Assembly (NCBI RefSeq): GCF_036192275.1
Contig: NZ_CP108088.1
Span: 1,550,001-1,614,000 of the forward strand
From: Streptomyces sp. NBC_00250
GTDB taxonomy: Bacteria; Actinomycetota; Actinomycetes; Streptomycetales; Streptomycetaceae
Direction: 5' to 3'
DNA length: 64,000 nucleotides
Part shown: positions 49,511 through 58,912 of the stretch, in pieces
How positions within the stretch are numbered: position 1 is the first letter of the stretch
Layout: each line of letters begins with the position of its first letter
Made by a program: the position numbers and the translations under genes
The notes under the pieces: model-generated
Databases searched by the model: none
Told to the model about the DNA's origin: nothing
Seen by the model: only the letters and a program-made list of their open reading frames with translations

Positions 49511-49978
49511 ATGACCGGTGGACCCGAGCCCATCAGCGCCGTCGCCCGCGAGGCACTGGAGCGGGAGCTCGACGATCTGCGCACCGAACGCGAGGCCGTC
49601 GCCGTCACCCTGCGGGGCGGGGGCGGCGACCAGACGGGCGACCGGGCCGACCAGGCCGACGAACTCGAACGGGCCACGGAACTCGACCGGCTGGACCGCC
49701 GCATCGACGAGATCGACGGGCGGCTGCGCGAGGCGGACGCCGCCGGGGCTCCCCGTACCGACGCGGTCGGCGTGGGCAGCACCGTGAAGGTGCGGTTCGA
49801 GGACGGCACGGAGACGACCGTCCAGATCGGCGAGGTCGCGGCCGTGCTCGACCGGACCATGGTCACCGCCGACAGCCCGCTCGGCGGCGCGCTGCTCGGC
49901 CACCACGCGGGCGACACCGTCACCTATGTGACGCCCGAGGGGCGGACCACGGCGGTCGTGCTGTCCCTCGGCGACTAG
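49511..49978 (+). CDS. GreA/GreB-family elongation-factor-like protein
   Basis: 155 residues. An N-terminal coiled-coil (REALERELDDLRTEREAVAV, then ELERATELDRLDRRIDEIDG) precedes the C-terminal FKBP-like GreA/GreB domain (VGVGSTVKVRFEDGTETTVQ, DSPLGGALLGHHAGDTVTY). The Asp-Glu tip and the LGGALLG segment correspond to PLGxALLG of GreA. The coiled coil is shorter than in canonical GreA, so it may be a Gre-like factor or RNAP-binding regulator. The start at 49511 follows GGGAGCAGG. Confidence 0.88.
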   Translation: MTGGPEPISAVAREALERELDDLRTEREAVAVTLRGGGGDQTGDRADQADELERATELDRLDRRIDEIDGRLREADAAGAPRTDAVGVGSTVKVRFEDGTETTVQIGEVAAVLDRTMVTADSPLGGALLGHHAGDTVTYVTPEGRTTAVVLSLGD

Positions 49979-50047
49979 CCGGCCTGCGGGAGGCCGAGAC
50001 CCGGACGCCGACCGAGGGTCCCTCCGCTGTACCGGTGACGAGAGCCT

Positions 50048-51511
50048 TTACGTACGCGAGCCGTGGTGGCGCGGCCGACCGTCCCGCCACGTGGGCCGCG
50101 CCCCGAGGTGACGCAGCGCGGAGGCCGCCGCCCCGGCGCCGCACATGCCGTGGGCTCCGGGGCCCGGCGGGGTGGCCGCCGAGCAGAGGAACACGCCGGG
50201 CAGCCCGGTGGCGTACGGATCGAGCGCGGGCCGGGCGCCCAGGAGGAGTTGGGGGACGGTCTTGGCGCCGGTAAGGATGTCCCCGCCGGTGAAGTTGGGG
50301 TTGGTGGCCGCGAACTCGGCCGGGCGGATGACGTGTCGGCCGACGATGCGTTCACGGACGCCGGGCGCGAAGCGTTCGAGCTGCCGGAGGACCGCCTCCG
50401 TCGCGTCGCCCTCGTAGCCGTACGGGACATGGGCGTAGGTGTAGACGGGGTGGACGTCGCCGACGGACCGGAACGGGTCGGCGAGATACTGCTGACCGAC
50501 GAGGACGAAGGGCCGCTCGGGCATCCGACCCCGCGTCACCTCCTTCTCGGTGAAGGCCACTTCGTCGAGCGGACCGCCGAGGTGTACCGTCCCGGCGCGG
50601 CGCGCCCGCTCGTCCGTCCAGGGCACACCGCCTTCGACGGCGAGGTCGACCTTGAACGCGCCGGGTCCGCGCCGGAAGCGTCGGTAGGCGGCTGACACGC
50701 GAGGCGGCAGCAGGTCGCCGTAGACGTCGGCGACCTGGCCGGGATCGAGGTCGAGGAGAGTCACGTCGGCGGGCGGGAGCTGCCGGCGGTCGGTGATCCG
50801 TACGCCGGTGTGGATCGTGGCACCGTGCTCGCGGAGTACGGAGGCCATGCCGCGGCTGATGGACCGCGAACCGCCCTCGGCGACGGCCCAGCCCGCGGTA
50901 TGGCCGGCGACGAGGATGCCGAGTCCGATGGCCGAGCCGAACGGGTCCGAGAGCGGGCGGAAGGAGTGCGCCGCCACTCCCGCCCACAGCGCCCGCGCCT
51001 GCGGGGTGCGGAAGAACCGCGCGAGGGCCGTCGCCGGCAGGACGGTCGGCAGACCGAAGCGGGCGAGCAGCAGGGGATGCGCCGGGAGCCGGAGCAGCGG
51101 GCCCATGACGTCCTCGGCGAGCGCGTCCCACCGTCGTACGGAAGGCTCCAGCAGGGCCCGGTAGCGGCCGCCGTCGGCGGCGAGCCCCGCCGCGGTCTCC
51201 GCCACCGACCGCAGCAGGACACCGGCCGTGCCGTCGTCCAGGGGATGGACGCAGTCGATCTCCGGCTGTCGCCAGCGCAGCCCGTGCCGCTCCAGATCGA
51301 GCGACCGGAGGGCGGGCGAGGTGACAGCCATGGGGTGGATGGCGGAGCAGTGGTCGTGCAGCAGACCGGGCAGGACGGCCTCGTAGCTGCGGGTGCCGCC
51401 GCCGATCTCCTCGGCGGCCTCGAAAACGGTGACCTCGAGGCCCTCCCGCGCGAGCAGGGCGGCTGCGGCGAGTCCGTTGGGCCCGGCGCCGACGACGACG
51501 GCGGTGGTCAT
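50048..51511 (-). CDS. FAD-dependent oxidoreductase, phytoene-desaturase-like
   Basis: 487 residues. The N-terminal dinucleotide motif VVVGAGPNGLAAAALLAREG and VTVFEAAEEIGGGTRS define an amine-oxidase/phytoene-dehydrogenase-type flavoprotein. The C-terminal FAD motif is GVFLCSAATPPGPGAHGMCG, then AGAAASALRHL, and GGDI..G lies before it. Similar proteins are annotated as pyridine nucleotide-disulfide oxidoreductase domain 2 type. It is the last gene of the DyP / encapsulin / DUF1345 operon, 27 bp after DUF1345. Substrate unknown. Confidence 0.9.
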   Translation of the reverse strand: MTTAVVVGAGPNGLAAAALLAREGLEVTVFEAAEEIGGGTRSYEAVLPGLLHDHCSAIHPMAVTSPALRSLDLERHGLRWRQPEIDCVHPLDDGTAGVLLRSVAETAAGLAADGGRYRALLEPSVRRWDALAEDVMGPLLRLPAHPLLLARFGLPTVLPATALARFFRTPQARALWAGVAAHSFRPLSDPFGSAIGLGILVAGHTAGWAVAEGGSRSISRGMASVLREHGATIHTGVRITDRRQLPPADVTLLDLDPGQVADVYGDLLPPRVSAAYRRFRRGPGAFKVDLAVEGGVPWTDERARRAGTVHLGGPLDEVAFTEKEVTRGRMPERPFVLVGQQYLADPFRSVGDVHPVYTYAHVPYGYEGDATEAVLRQLERFAPGVRERIVGRHVIRPAEFAATNPNFTGGDILTGAKTVPQLLLGARPALDPYATGLPGVFLCSAATPPGPGAHGMCGAGAAASALRHLGARPTWRDGRPRHHGSRT

Positions 51512-51538
51512 GAGGCGGTCTCCACACCCGGGCCTGCC

Positions 51539-52174
51539 TCAGCCCGTGACGATTCCCGTGACGAGGTTGATGGTGGTGGCCAGGATACTGGCGCCGAACA
51601 CGTACGACAGCAGGCAGTGGCGGAGGGCGACCGAGCGGATCGTGGTGCTGGAGACGTCGGTGTCGGAGACCTGATAGGTCATGCCGAGGTTGTAGCTGAA
51701 GTAGAGGAAGTCGCTGTACCGGGGCGGTTCCCGGGAGTTGAAGTCGATCCCGCCGCCGGGGTTCTCGTAGTAGATGTACGCGTACCGGGTGGCGTACATC
51801 AGGTGCAGGGCCGCCCAGGCCATGAACACTCCGGCGAGGGCGGTCGCCGCGGCGGCGTGGCTCAGGTCCGATGTGCCGACCAGGAGCAGCACCACGATGC
51901 CGACGAGTCCGCACACGGCCGTCCCGACGACGGCCAGTTCCTCGACGACGGGCCGGAACTCCTCGCGGCGTACGTTGCGATGGGTGGTGGTGGCGTCCAT
52001 CGGCCACAGGGCGATCCAACCGGACACGACGAAGAGGGTCTCCCCCACGGCGATCGCGGAGAGCACGCCGAGGGGTGCGTGGGTGAAGGCGCCGACCACG
52101 GCGCCTGCCGCCGCCGCGACCGCCGCCGAGAGGACGAGCCGGGGTACGGCGGCGTGCAGCAACCTACTGTTCAT
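51539..52174 (-). CDS. DUF1345 membrane protein
   Basis: 211 residues with five hydrophobic segments ([79 protein letters not shown], and a C-terminal one). The family signature [20 protein letters not shown] is complete. Function unknown. It lies 33 bp after the encapsulin stop, so it is cotranscribed. Confidence 0.92.
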   Translation of the reverse strand: MNSRLLHAAVPRLVLSAAVAAAAGAVVGAFTHAPLGVLSAIAVGETLFVVSGWIALWPMDATTTHRNVRREEFRPVVEELAVVGTAVCGLVGIVVLLLVGTSDLSHAAAATALAGVFMAWAALHLMYATRYAYIYYENPGGGIDFNSREPPRYSDFLYFSYNLGMTYQVSDTDVSSTTIRSVALRHCLLSYVFGASILATTINLVTGIVTG

Positions 52175-52207
52175 GGCGGCCCCCAGGGTTCCCTGCAGCT
52201 CCGGCTC

Positions 52208-53065
52208 TCATGCTTCGAGGACGACGACGGCCTCGTCCGTGTACGTGCGGAAGGTCAGCGTCTCCTGGAAGTACAGCTGGACGCTGTGCGCGTCGTGCCC
52301 CGTGTAGCCGATCGCCAGGTCCTGGCCGAGGAACAGCTCGAAGTCGCCGCCGCGGGTGGACAGGACGAAGCCGCCGCTGAGGGCCGGCGCCCAGATCGGG
52401 GAGCCGTCGAGCATGCGGCCGAGGTGCGCCGCGATCGGGTAGCCGTGGTCGGAGGTCTCGCTGACCGCCCGGTACTCGTCGGCGCCGAGCAGCAGCGCGT
52501 ACGGGCCGTCGACACCGGCGAGGCGCAGCGCGGTGAGCGCTCTGCTGACCGTGTCGGGGTAGTCGCGCGGTTCGGCGGGCAGCCGGACGACCGGGTTCGA
52601 GGACCTGGCGCGCAGGCCGTCGACGCCGGCCGCCTCGTACCCGTCGAAGATCGTCCGGTCCTCGACGAACGCCATGGCGCGCGCGGCGTCCTTGACGGGT
52701 TGCCAGTCGGAGTCCTTCGAGCCGCGCTCGACGTCGTCGACGGCGGCCCGGTCGACGGTGAACGGCACCCTGAGTTCGACCAGGGATTTCGCCTCGCGCA
52801 GGCGGGCGGTGACGCCGGGGGCGGGCGCGCTCATGTCGGTGAGGTGTCCGGTGCCGACGGCGGCGAGTTCGGGGCCTCCGGGGTCGGGGACGTCGACGAC
52901 GCGGCGGCCGGCGACGTTGCGCCGGAAGGTGCGGCGGGCCTCCTCCTCGATCTCGGCCCAGGCCGCCGGGGTGATCGGGGCGAGTTCGCGGTGCAGGTTG
53001 TTCGTGTCGGCTCCGCGGTAGGCGTCCGTCGGGGCACCGGGGGGCGTGGCGTCGGGGGTCGTCAT
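52208..53065 (-). CDS. Family 1 encapsulin nanocompartment shell protein
   Basis: 285 residues with the HK97-like encapsulin fold: NNLHRELAPITPAAWAEIEE (N-arm that binds cargo peptide), RRVVDVPDPGG, SLVELRVPFTVDR, DRTIFDGYEAAGVDGL and the C-terminal YTDEAVVVLEA. The N-terminal ~22 residues are an extra Pro/Ala/Thr-rich extension. It assembles into a hollow protein shell that packages the DyP peroxidase encoded 6 bp upstream. AAAGGAG lies upstream of ATG 53065. Confidence 0.95.
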   Translation of the reverse strand: MTTPDATPPGAPTDAYRGADTNNLHRELAPITPAAWAEIEEEARRTFRRNVAGRRVVDVPDPGGPELAAVGTGHLTDMSAPAPGVTARLREAKSLVELRVPFTVDRAAVDDVERGSKDSDWQPVKDAARAMAFVEDRTIFDGYEAAGVDGLRARSSNPVVRLPAEPRDYPDTVSRALTALRLAGVDGPYALLLGADEYRAVSETSDHGYPIAAHLGRMLDGSPIWAPALSGGFVLSTRGGDFELFLGQDLAIGYTGHDAHSVQLYFQETLTFRTYTDEAVVVLEA

Positions 53066-53071
53066 GGGCTG

Positions 53072-54058
53072 TCAGGCTCCTTTCAGGCCGCCGATGCCCA
53101 GGGAGTCTCCCTGGCGTGCGGCGGCTTCCGGCGGCGCGGCGGGCAGGTCGTCGAGGAGGTCGGCGCTCGGCACGAAGAAGAGGCCGCCGGTCACGGCGCG
53201 GGAGAAGTCGAGGATGCGGTCCGTGTTGCCCGGGGGGTCCCCGAGGAACATGTTGCGCAGCATGCGTTCGGTGACGGCGGGCGTGCGCGCGTAGCCGATG
53301 AAGTACGTGCCGAACTCTCCGCCTCCGATCCGTCCGAACGGCATGTTCGCGCGGAAGATCTGCCGGGTGACGCCGTCCTCGTCGACGATCGTGTTCAGCG
53401 CGACGTGCGAGTCCGCCGGTTTGACGTCGTCGGCCATCTCGACGTTGGACGCCTTGGCTCGGCCGATGACGTGCTCCTGCTGTTCGACGGTGAGCGCGTC
53501 CCAGGCCGGCATCTCGTGCAGGTACTTCTGCACGATGACGTAGCTGCCGCCGCGGAACCCGGGGTCCTCGTCGCCGATGTGGACCGCCGCGGCCGCCACC
53601 TGTCCCCCGGGGTTCTCGCTGCCGTCGACGAAGCCGAGGAGGTCGCGCTCGTCGAAGTACGTGAAGCCGTGCACCTCGTCGACGACGGTCACCGCGGCAC
53701 CCAGGCTCTCCACGATCTGCCGGGCCAGTTCGAAGCAGAGGTCCATGCGCCGGGCCCGTACGTGGAACAGCAGGTCACCGGGGGTGGCCGGGGCGCGGTG
53801 GCGGGGGCCTCGGAGCGCCGGGAACGGGTGGAGCTCCCGGGGGCGCGGGCCGCCGACGAGCCGGTCCCAGCCGTCGGAGCCGATCCCGGCGACGCAGGTG
53901 AGGGCGGATTCGGGGGACCGGAAGGACACCGACCTGATCAGGCCGGTCAGGTCCTGGAGCGCCTCCCGCACCGCGGTCTCGCCGCCGGGGTTGACGGTGG
54001 CCACGAGGAACACGCCCGCCCGGGAGGGCGGGGCGACGACGGGTTGGACGACGACCAT
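53072..54058 (-). CDS. Dye-decolourising peroxidase (DyP) with encapsulin targeting peptide
   Basis: 328 residues. DyP motifs: GFVDGSENPGGQ (distal GxxDG Asp, ~140), DSHVALNTIVDEDG (proximal heme His, ~222), and RQIFRANMPFG (distal Arg, ~240). The C-terminus RQGDSLGIGGLKGA is a canonical cargo-loading peptide (SLGIGGLKG). It is therefore the encapsulated cargo of the shell encoded immediately downstream. No signal peptide. It oxidises phenolic/dye-like substrates with hydrogen peroxide; the in vivo substrate is unknown. First gene of a four-gene operon. Confidence 0.95.
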   Translation of the reverse strand: MVVVQPVVAPPSRAGVFLVATVNPGGETAVREALQDLTGLIRSVSFRSPESALTCVAGIGSDGWDRLVGGPRPRELHPFPALRGPRHRAPATPGDLLFHVRARRMDLCFELARQIVESLGAAVTVVDEVHGFTYFDERDLLGFVDGSENPGGQVAAAAVHIGDEDPGFRGGSYVIVQKYLHEMPAWDALTVEQQEHVIGRAKASNVEMADDVKPADSHVALNTIVDEDGVTRQIFRANMPFGRIGGGEFGTYFIGYARTPAVTERMLRNMFLGDPPGNTDRILDFSRAVTGGLFFVPSADLLDDLPAAPPEAAARQGDSLGIGGLKGA

Positions 54059-54257
54059 GGGACTCCCGCCGAAAGGAAATTACCCAGAAGGGCATGAAAA
54101 GGACAGCGTCAGCGTAGGCGCGCGTGATCCGGTACGCAGCCCGTACGACCTTCCGGGGGTCGAGTGGCACCCGCGATCGGGCGGGCATAGCCTGCCCAAG
54201 GGGCGACCTTTCGTTCCGTCGCGCCCCATATATCCGCAGGTGAAAGGGTGAACTGCC

Positions 54258-56588
54258 TTGAGCACCGACCAGGAAGCACCCGGCGGGCGGGACGCACAGG
54301 ACCCCCTGGAGCCCCGGGTGGGCCCGACCCCCGAGGGCGACCCCGAGTTCCACCCGTACCACCACCCGGCCGCGGGCTGGGGCGCCGCCAAGAGCGTGAC
54401 CAACTTCCTCGTACGCGAGGGAGCGCTGGTGGACGGCCCGCGCGCGATCATGCGGATGAACCACGAGAACACCGGTTTCGACTGCCCCGGCTGCGCGTGG
54501 CCCGACGACACCAAGGGCCTGCACCTGGACATCTGCGAGAACGGGATCAAGCACGTCACCTGGGAGATGACCCGTAAGCGCGTCGGCAGGGAGTTCTTCG
54601 CCGCGCACTCGGTGTCCGAGCTCGCCGAGTGGACCGACTACGACCTGGAGAACGAGGGCCGGCTGACCGAGCCGATGGTCTACGACCCGGAGTCGGACCA
54701 CTACGTCCCGATCACCTGGAAGGACGCGTTCGACGTGGTCGGCCGAGCCCTGCGCGGCCTCGACGACCCCGACCAGGCGTCGTTCTACACCTCGGGACGG
54801 CTCGGCAACGAGGCCACCTTCCTCTACCAGCTGATGGCCCGCGAGCTGGGCACCAACAACCTGCCCGACTGCTCCAACATGTGCCACGAGGCCAGCGGCC
54901 GAGCCCTCCAGGACTCCCTGGGCACGGGCAAGGGCACCGTCGACCTCAAGGACTGGGAGACCGCCGACGCGTTGTTCATCTTCGGGGTGAACGCCGCCTC
55001 CAACGCGCCCCGGATGCTCACCGCGCTCGCCGAGGCCCACCACCGCGGCGCCCAGATCGTGCACGTCAACCCGCTCGTCGAGGCGGCCGCGACGCGCACC
55101 ATCGTCCCGCACGACTTCACGGACATGGCGCTCTTCAAGACGACGAAGACCAGCACCCTCAACCTCCAGCCGCGCATCGGCGGCGACATGGCGCTGATCC
55201 GCGGTATGGCCAAGGCGGTCCTGGAGCGGTCGGCGACCGACCCCAAGGCCCTCGACGAGGAATTCGTCGACCGCCACACCTCCGGCTTCGACGAGTACCG
55301 CGCCCTGTGCGAGGGCACGCCGTGGGAGGAGATCGAGCTCCAGTCCGGGCTGAGCCGCGCCGACATCCTCAAGGCCGCGCAGGTCTACGGCGAGGCCGAC
55401 CGCTCCATCGTCAGCTGGTGCCTGGGCCTCACCCAGCACGAGCACGGCGTCGACACCGTCCGGGAGATCGTCAACCTGCTGCTGCTCCGCGGCAACCTGG
55501 GGCGCGAGGGCGCGGGACCCTCCCCCGTACGCGGACACAGCAACGTCCAGGGCAACCGCACCTGCGGCATCGACCACCGCCCCAGCGACGCGTTCCTCGA
55601 CCGTCTCGCCGAGGTCTGCGGGATCGAGCCGCCGCGCGAGCACGGCCTGGACACCGTCCGCACCATCGAGGCGATGCAACGCGGCGAGATCAAGGTGTTC
55701 GTCGGCATGGGCGGCAACTTCGCCCTCGCCGCACCCGACACCCCGCTCACCTACGCGGCGCTGCGCACCTGCGACCTCACCGTCCAGGTCAGCACCAAGC
55801 TGAACCGCAGCCACATCGTCCACGGCGCGCAGGCCCTCATCCTCCCCTGCCTCGGCCGGACCGAGAAGGACCACCAGCGCAAGGGCGTCCAGAGCACCTC
55901 GGTCGAGGACTCGATGAGCATGGTCCATCTGTCGGTCGGCATGAAGCGCCCGGCGTCCTCGCAGCTGCTGTCCGAACCGGCCATCGTCGCCGGCATGGCC
56001 CGTGCCGCGCTCCCCGACAGCGCCACTCCCTGGGAGTGGTACATCGAGGACTACGACCGCATCCGGGACACCATGGCCAAGGCCCTCGACGGCTTCGAGG
56101 ACTTCAACCGGCGGGTCCGCCTCCCGCTCGGCTTCCGCATCAAGCAGCCGGCCCGCGAACTGGTCTTCCTCACCCCGTCCGGGCGCGCCGAGTTCTCCAG
56201 CGCCCCGCTGCCCGACGTCGTGCCCGAGCCGGGCATGCTGGCCCTGGGCACCATGCGGTCCCACGACCAGTGGAACACCACCATCTACTCGGACAACGAC
56301 CGCTACCGCGGCATCAAGAACCTGCGCACGCTCGTCTTCATGAACCGGGCCGACATGCGCGAACGCGGGATCGACGACATGGGACCCGTCGACATCACGA
56401 GCACCGCGAAGGACGGCAGCCGGCGGCACCTGAACGGCTACCTCGCGATTCCGTACGACATCCCCCGGGGCTGCGCGGCCGGCTACATGCCCGAGATGAA
56501 CGTGCTGTGCGCGCTGGTCGACTACAGCACGCAGAGCGACCAGCCGATCATGAAGCACGTGAAGGTGACGATCGAACCGGCCGCCTGA
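54258..56588 (+). CDS. FdhF/YdeP-family molybdopterin oxidoreductase (1)
   Basis: 776 residues starting at TTG 54258 with AAAGGG about 10 nt upstream. Cys ligands GFDCPGCAWPDD and ICENGIKHVTWE near residues 75-97, ASFYTSGRLGNEATFLYQLM, NLPDCSNMCHEASG (~215; the Mo-coordinating position has Cys, not selenocysteine), GLTQHEHGVDTVREIVNLLL and VRGHSNVQGNRTCGI all match YdeP-type proteins. The C-terminal molydopterin-binding domain follows (~640-776). Cytoplasmic, no Tat signal. Relatives are annotated as formate dehydrogenase-like or acid-resistance proteins; substrate unproven. Its partner paralogue starts at 62065. Confidence 0.93.
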   Translation: MSTDQEAPGGRDAQDPLEPRVGPTPEGDPEFHPYHHPAAGWGAAKSVTNFLVREGALVDGPRAIMRMNHENTGFDCPGCAWPDDTKGLHLDICENGIKHVTWEMTRKRVGREFFAAHSVSELAEWTDYDLENEGRLTEPMVYDPESDHYVPITWKDAFDVVGRALRGLDDPDQASFYTSGRLGNEATFLYQLMARELGTNNLPDCSNMCHEASGRALQDSLGTGKGTVDLKDWETADALFIFGVNAASNAPRMLTALAEAHHRGAQIVHVNPLVEAAATRTIVPHDFTDMALFKTTKTSTLNLQPRIGGDMALIRGMAKAVLERSATDPKALDEEFVDRHTSGFDEYRALCEGTPWEEIELQSGLSRADILKAAQVYGEADRSIVSWCLGLTQHEHGVDTVREIVNLLLLRGNLGREGAGPSPVRGHSNVQGNRTCGIDHRPSDAFLDRLAEVCGIEPPREHGLDTVRTIEAMQRGEIKVFVGMGGNFALAAPDTPLTYAALRTCDLTVQVSTKLNRSHIVHGAQALILPCLGRTEKDHQRKGVQSTSVEDSMSMVHLSVGMKRPASSQLLSEPAIVAGMARAALPDSATPWEWYIEDYDRIRDTMAKALDGFEDFNRRVRLPLGFRIKQPARELVFLTPSGRAEFSSAPLPDVVPEPGMLALGTMRSHDQWNTTIYSDNDRYRGIKNLRTLVFMNRADMRERGIDDMGPVDITSTAKDGSRRHLNGYLAIPYDIPRGCAAGYMPEMNVLCALVDYSTQSDQPIMKHVKVTIEPAA

Positions 56589-56610
56589 CTCCCCCGCGGA
56601 CCCGGGGAGT

Positions 56611-58428
56611 TCACCCCCAGCGGGCGAGCCGGTCCAGGAGGGCGTACGCGCGCCGTTCCGCCGCGGCGAGTTCGGTGGGGTCGATCTCCGCCGGCCAGAG
56701 TTCGCCCGCGGCGGCGTCGTCGGCCTCGCGCAACTCCACGACCGCCGCCGCGAGTCGCGTCTGGACGACCGGGAACGACCGCGCCGCGCCGCCGTCCTGC
56801 GCCCGTTCCTCCAGGGCGCGTTCGGCGCGCGCCGACGCCGCCGCACATGCCGCGAGCGCGCGCTGCGCCCGTACGGCCGCACGGTCGTGGACCACGACGA
56901 GCGCGCAGACCAGGGCGATGCCGACCCCGAGCAGACTGCTCAGCGCCCGGTCCTGGACGAGGTCCCCGGTCGGTGAGGGGGCGGCCAGGTCCGTGAGCAG
57001 CAGCGCGAGCGGGGTGAGGAAGACGACGCCGAGACCGTAGTTGCGGGCGACGACGTACTCCAGGAGGAATTCGAGGAGCACGATCACCAGGACGAGGACG
57101 ACGGGTTCGGGGTGCGCGGCAAGCACGCCGAGGGCGAGCATCAGGCCCGCCATCGTGCCGAGGGTCCGCTGTACGGCCCGCTGCGCCGCCGTCCGCACGT
57201 TGATCGAGTGCAGGACCGCGGCGGCGGAGATCGCCGCCCAGTAGCCGTGGCCGAGGCCGAGCAGCAGGGCGGCCCCACCGGCGAGTCCGGTGCCGAGGAC
57301 CATCCGCAGCGCGGGTACGAGCAGGATCGCCGTGCGGCCCTGGCCGCCCCGCCCCAGCACGAGTTCCGTGGCCCGTAGTTCGGTGGCCCGCAGCGTCGTG
57401 GAACCGTCCGGGACCGCCCCCGGGACGGCGGCGCCCCGGGCGATCAGGGAGGGGACCGCGAGCTCGGGCAGTATCCGCGGAAGCCGTCGGCGGCGGCTCA
57501 CGAGCAGCCGGACCTGCCGGCGCAGGTTCCGAGCCAGCCCGGCGGGGTCGTCCGGCAGCCTGCGCGCCGAACCGACGAGCAGCGCCCAGGCGAGGTCGGT
57601 GAGGCGCAGGCAGGTGTCTCCCCGGCCGCCCCGCTGGGCGCCGCTCGGGGGCAGGACGCCGAGCGTCCGGTACGCCTGGAGCACGGCGGCCGTCGCCCGG
57701 TGCCGTACGAGGCCGCGGCCGTTCCCCGCGCCCGCCGCCTCCCACAGGTCCGCCAGTTCGCGCAGCGCCGCCGCCACGGCGAGGCGCTGCGGACGGTCCG
57801 GGTGCGCGAACCACCCGAGGACGGCGAGGACCCAGGCCACGGCCGCGCCCGTCGCGGCCAGGGCCGTCTGGGGAAGGATGTCGGCGGGGTCGGTGGAGCC
57901 GTTGGCCGCCACGGCGAAGGAGAACAGCAGCAGTACCGCGCCGAGGCCGCTGAGCCGGGCCGCGTCACAGGCGAACTTCGCCGCACCGGCCACCAGGGCC
58001 GTCGCCGCGACCGTCACGGCGGCGCCCGCTCCCCCGTCCCTGGGCTGCGCCCATGCGGCGAGCGCCGAACCGCAGCCCACGCTCGCGGTCATGGCCACCG
58101 CGACGAGCGCCAGCACACGGGCCCGCCGCGCGTACGGCAGGTTGCGGCCGAAGGTCGTGGTGAAGGAGCCGAGCATCGTGTAGACGGCGTGGTCGGCCCG
58201 CCCGGCCAGGGCCAGCGGCAGGGCGGGCACGGCCATGGCGAGTGCGGCGCGCAGGGCGAAGGACAGGGCGCCGTCCACGCTCTGGAGCGCCAGCGCGCCC
58301 CGGGGGGAGAGCGCCCGCCCGGCTCGGACCGCGGCCCGCCGCCAACCCCCGGGCGCGTCACGCCCCTTGGGCCCGCGCCCCGCGTCCGGCGCGCCCCGGC
58401 CGTCAGGCTCGCCCCGGTCGCTCAGCAC
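56611..58428 (-). CDS. FUSC-family membrane protein
   Basis: 605 residues of the fusaric-acid-resistance-like (FUSC/YccS) family. Two helix bundles: ALRAALAMAVPALPLALAGR through VLAVLGWFAHPDR and ILLVPALRMVLGTGLAGGAA through GVGIALVCALVVVHD, the second with GYWAAISAAAVLH. A soluble arm and a C-terminal cytosolic helical region (LARWG end) follow. The GTG at 58428 lies inside the moaE stop (GTGCTGA) with GAGGAG 11 nt upstream; GTG 58440 is an alternative. Export of a small toxic acid is plausible; coupling to moaE is unusual for the family. Confidence 0.88.
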   Translation of the reverse strand: MLSDRGEPDGRGAPDAGRGPKGRDAPGGWRRAAVRAGRALSPRGALALQSVDGALSFALRAALAMAVPALPLALAGRADHAVYTMLGSFTTTFGRNLPYARRARVLALVAVAMTASVGCGSALAAWAQPRDGGAGAAVTVAATALVAGAAKFACDAARLSGLGAVLLLFSFAVAANGSTDPADILPQTALAATGAAVAWVLAVLGWFAHPDRPQRLAVAAALRELADLWEAAGAGNGRGLVRHRATAAVLQAYRTLGVLPPSGAQRGGRGDTCLRLTDLAWALLVGSARRLPDDPAGLARNLRRQVRLLVSRRRRLPRILPELAVPSLIARGAAVPGAVPDGSTTLRATELRATELVLGRGGQGRTAILLVPALRMVLGTGLAGGAALLLGLGHGYWAAISAAAVLHSINVRTAAQRAVQRTLGTMAGLMLALGVLAAHPEPVVLVLVIVLLEFLLEYVVARNYGLGVVFLTPLALLLTDLAAPSPTGDLVQDRALSSLLGVGIALVCALVVVHDRAAVRAQRALAACAAASARAERALEERAQDGGAARSFPVVQTRLAAAVVELREADDAAAGELWPAEIDPTELAAAERRAYALLDRLARWG

Positions 58429-58865
58429 GCGCCGACCCACTCCTCGGCGCCGTCCACGAAGATCTGCCGCTTCCAGATCGGCACTTCGTGCTTCAGGTCC
58501 TCGACCAGGCGCTCGCAGGCCGCGAACGCCTCGGCGCGGTGCGGGCAGGAGACGGCCGCGATGACGGCGACGTCACCCACGGCCAGGTGACCGGTCCGGT
58601 GTACGGCGACCAGCGCGCGTACGGGGAAGTCGGCGGCGACCTTCTCGGCCACCCGGCGCAGCTCGGCCTCCGCGCCGGGGTGGGCGCTGTACTCCAGGGA
58701 GGCCACCGGCCTGCCGCCGTCGTGGTCGCGGACGGTGCCGACGAAGAGGGCGGTGCCGCCGGCGGCATCGTCGCCCGCCGCCGCGTACACCTCGGCGAGG
58801 GAGAGCGGGGTGTCACGTACGGCGAGCAGTCGGACGGGGTCGGGGGCGTCGGGCAGGTGCGTCAT
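58422..58865 (-). CDS. moaE: Molybdopterin synthase catalytic subunit MoaE
   Basis: 147 residues with the MoaE pattern: ALFVGTVRDHDGGRPVASLE (GxVR), AVHRTGHLAVGDVAVIAAVS, CPHRAEAFAACERLVEDLKH and EVPIWKRQIFVDGAEEWV, including the conserved lysines that hold the MoaD thiocarboxylate and the substrate. It transfers sulfur from MoaD to cyclic pyranopterin monophosphate to make molybdopterin. 47 bp after moaD; overlaps the FUSC start. Confidence 0.96.
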   Translation of the reverse strand: MTHLPDAPDPVRLLAVRDTPLSLAEVYAAAGDDAAGGTALFVGTVRDHDGGRPVASLEYSAHPGAEAELRRVAEKVAADFPVRALVAVHRTGHLAVGDVAVIAAVSCPHRAEAFAACERLVEDLKHEVPIWKRQIFVDGAEEWVGAC

Positions 58866-58912
58866 GGGTCCAGGTCCTGGGAGTGGGGGCGGCGGCGGTT
58901 CGGGGGCGGGGC

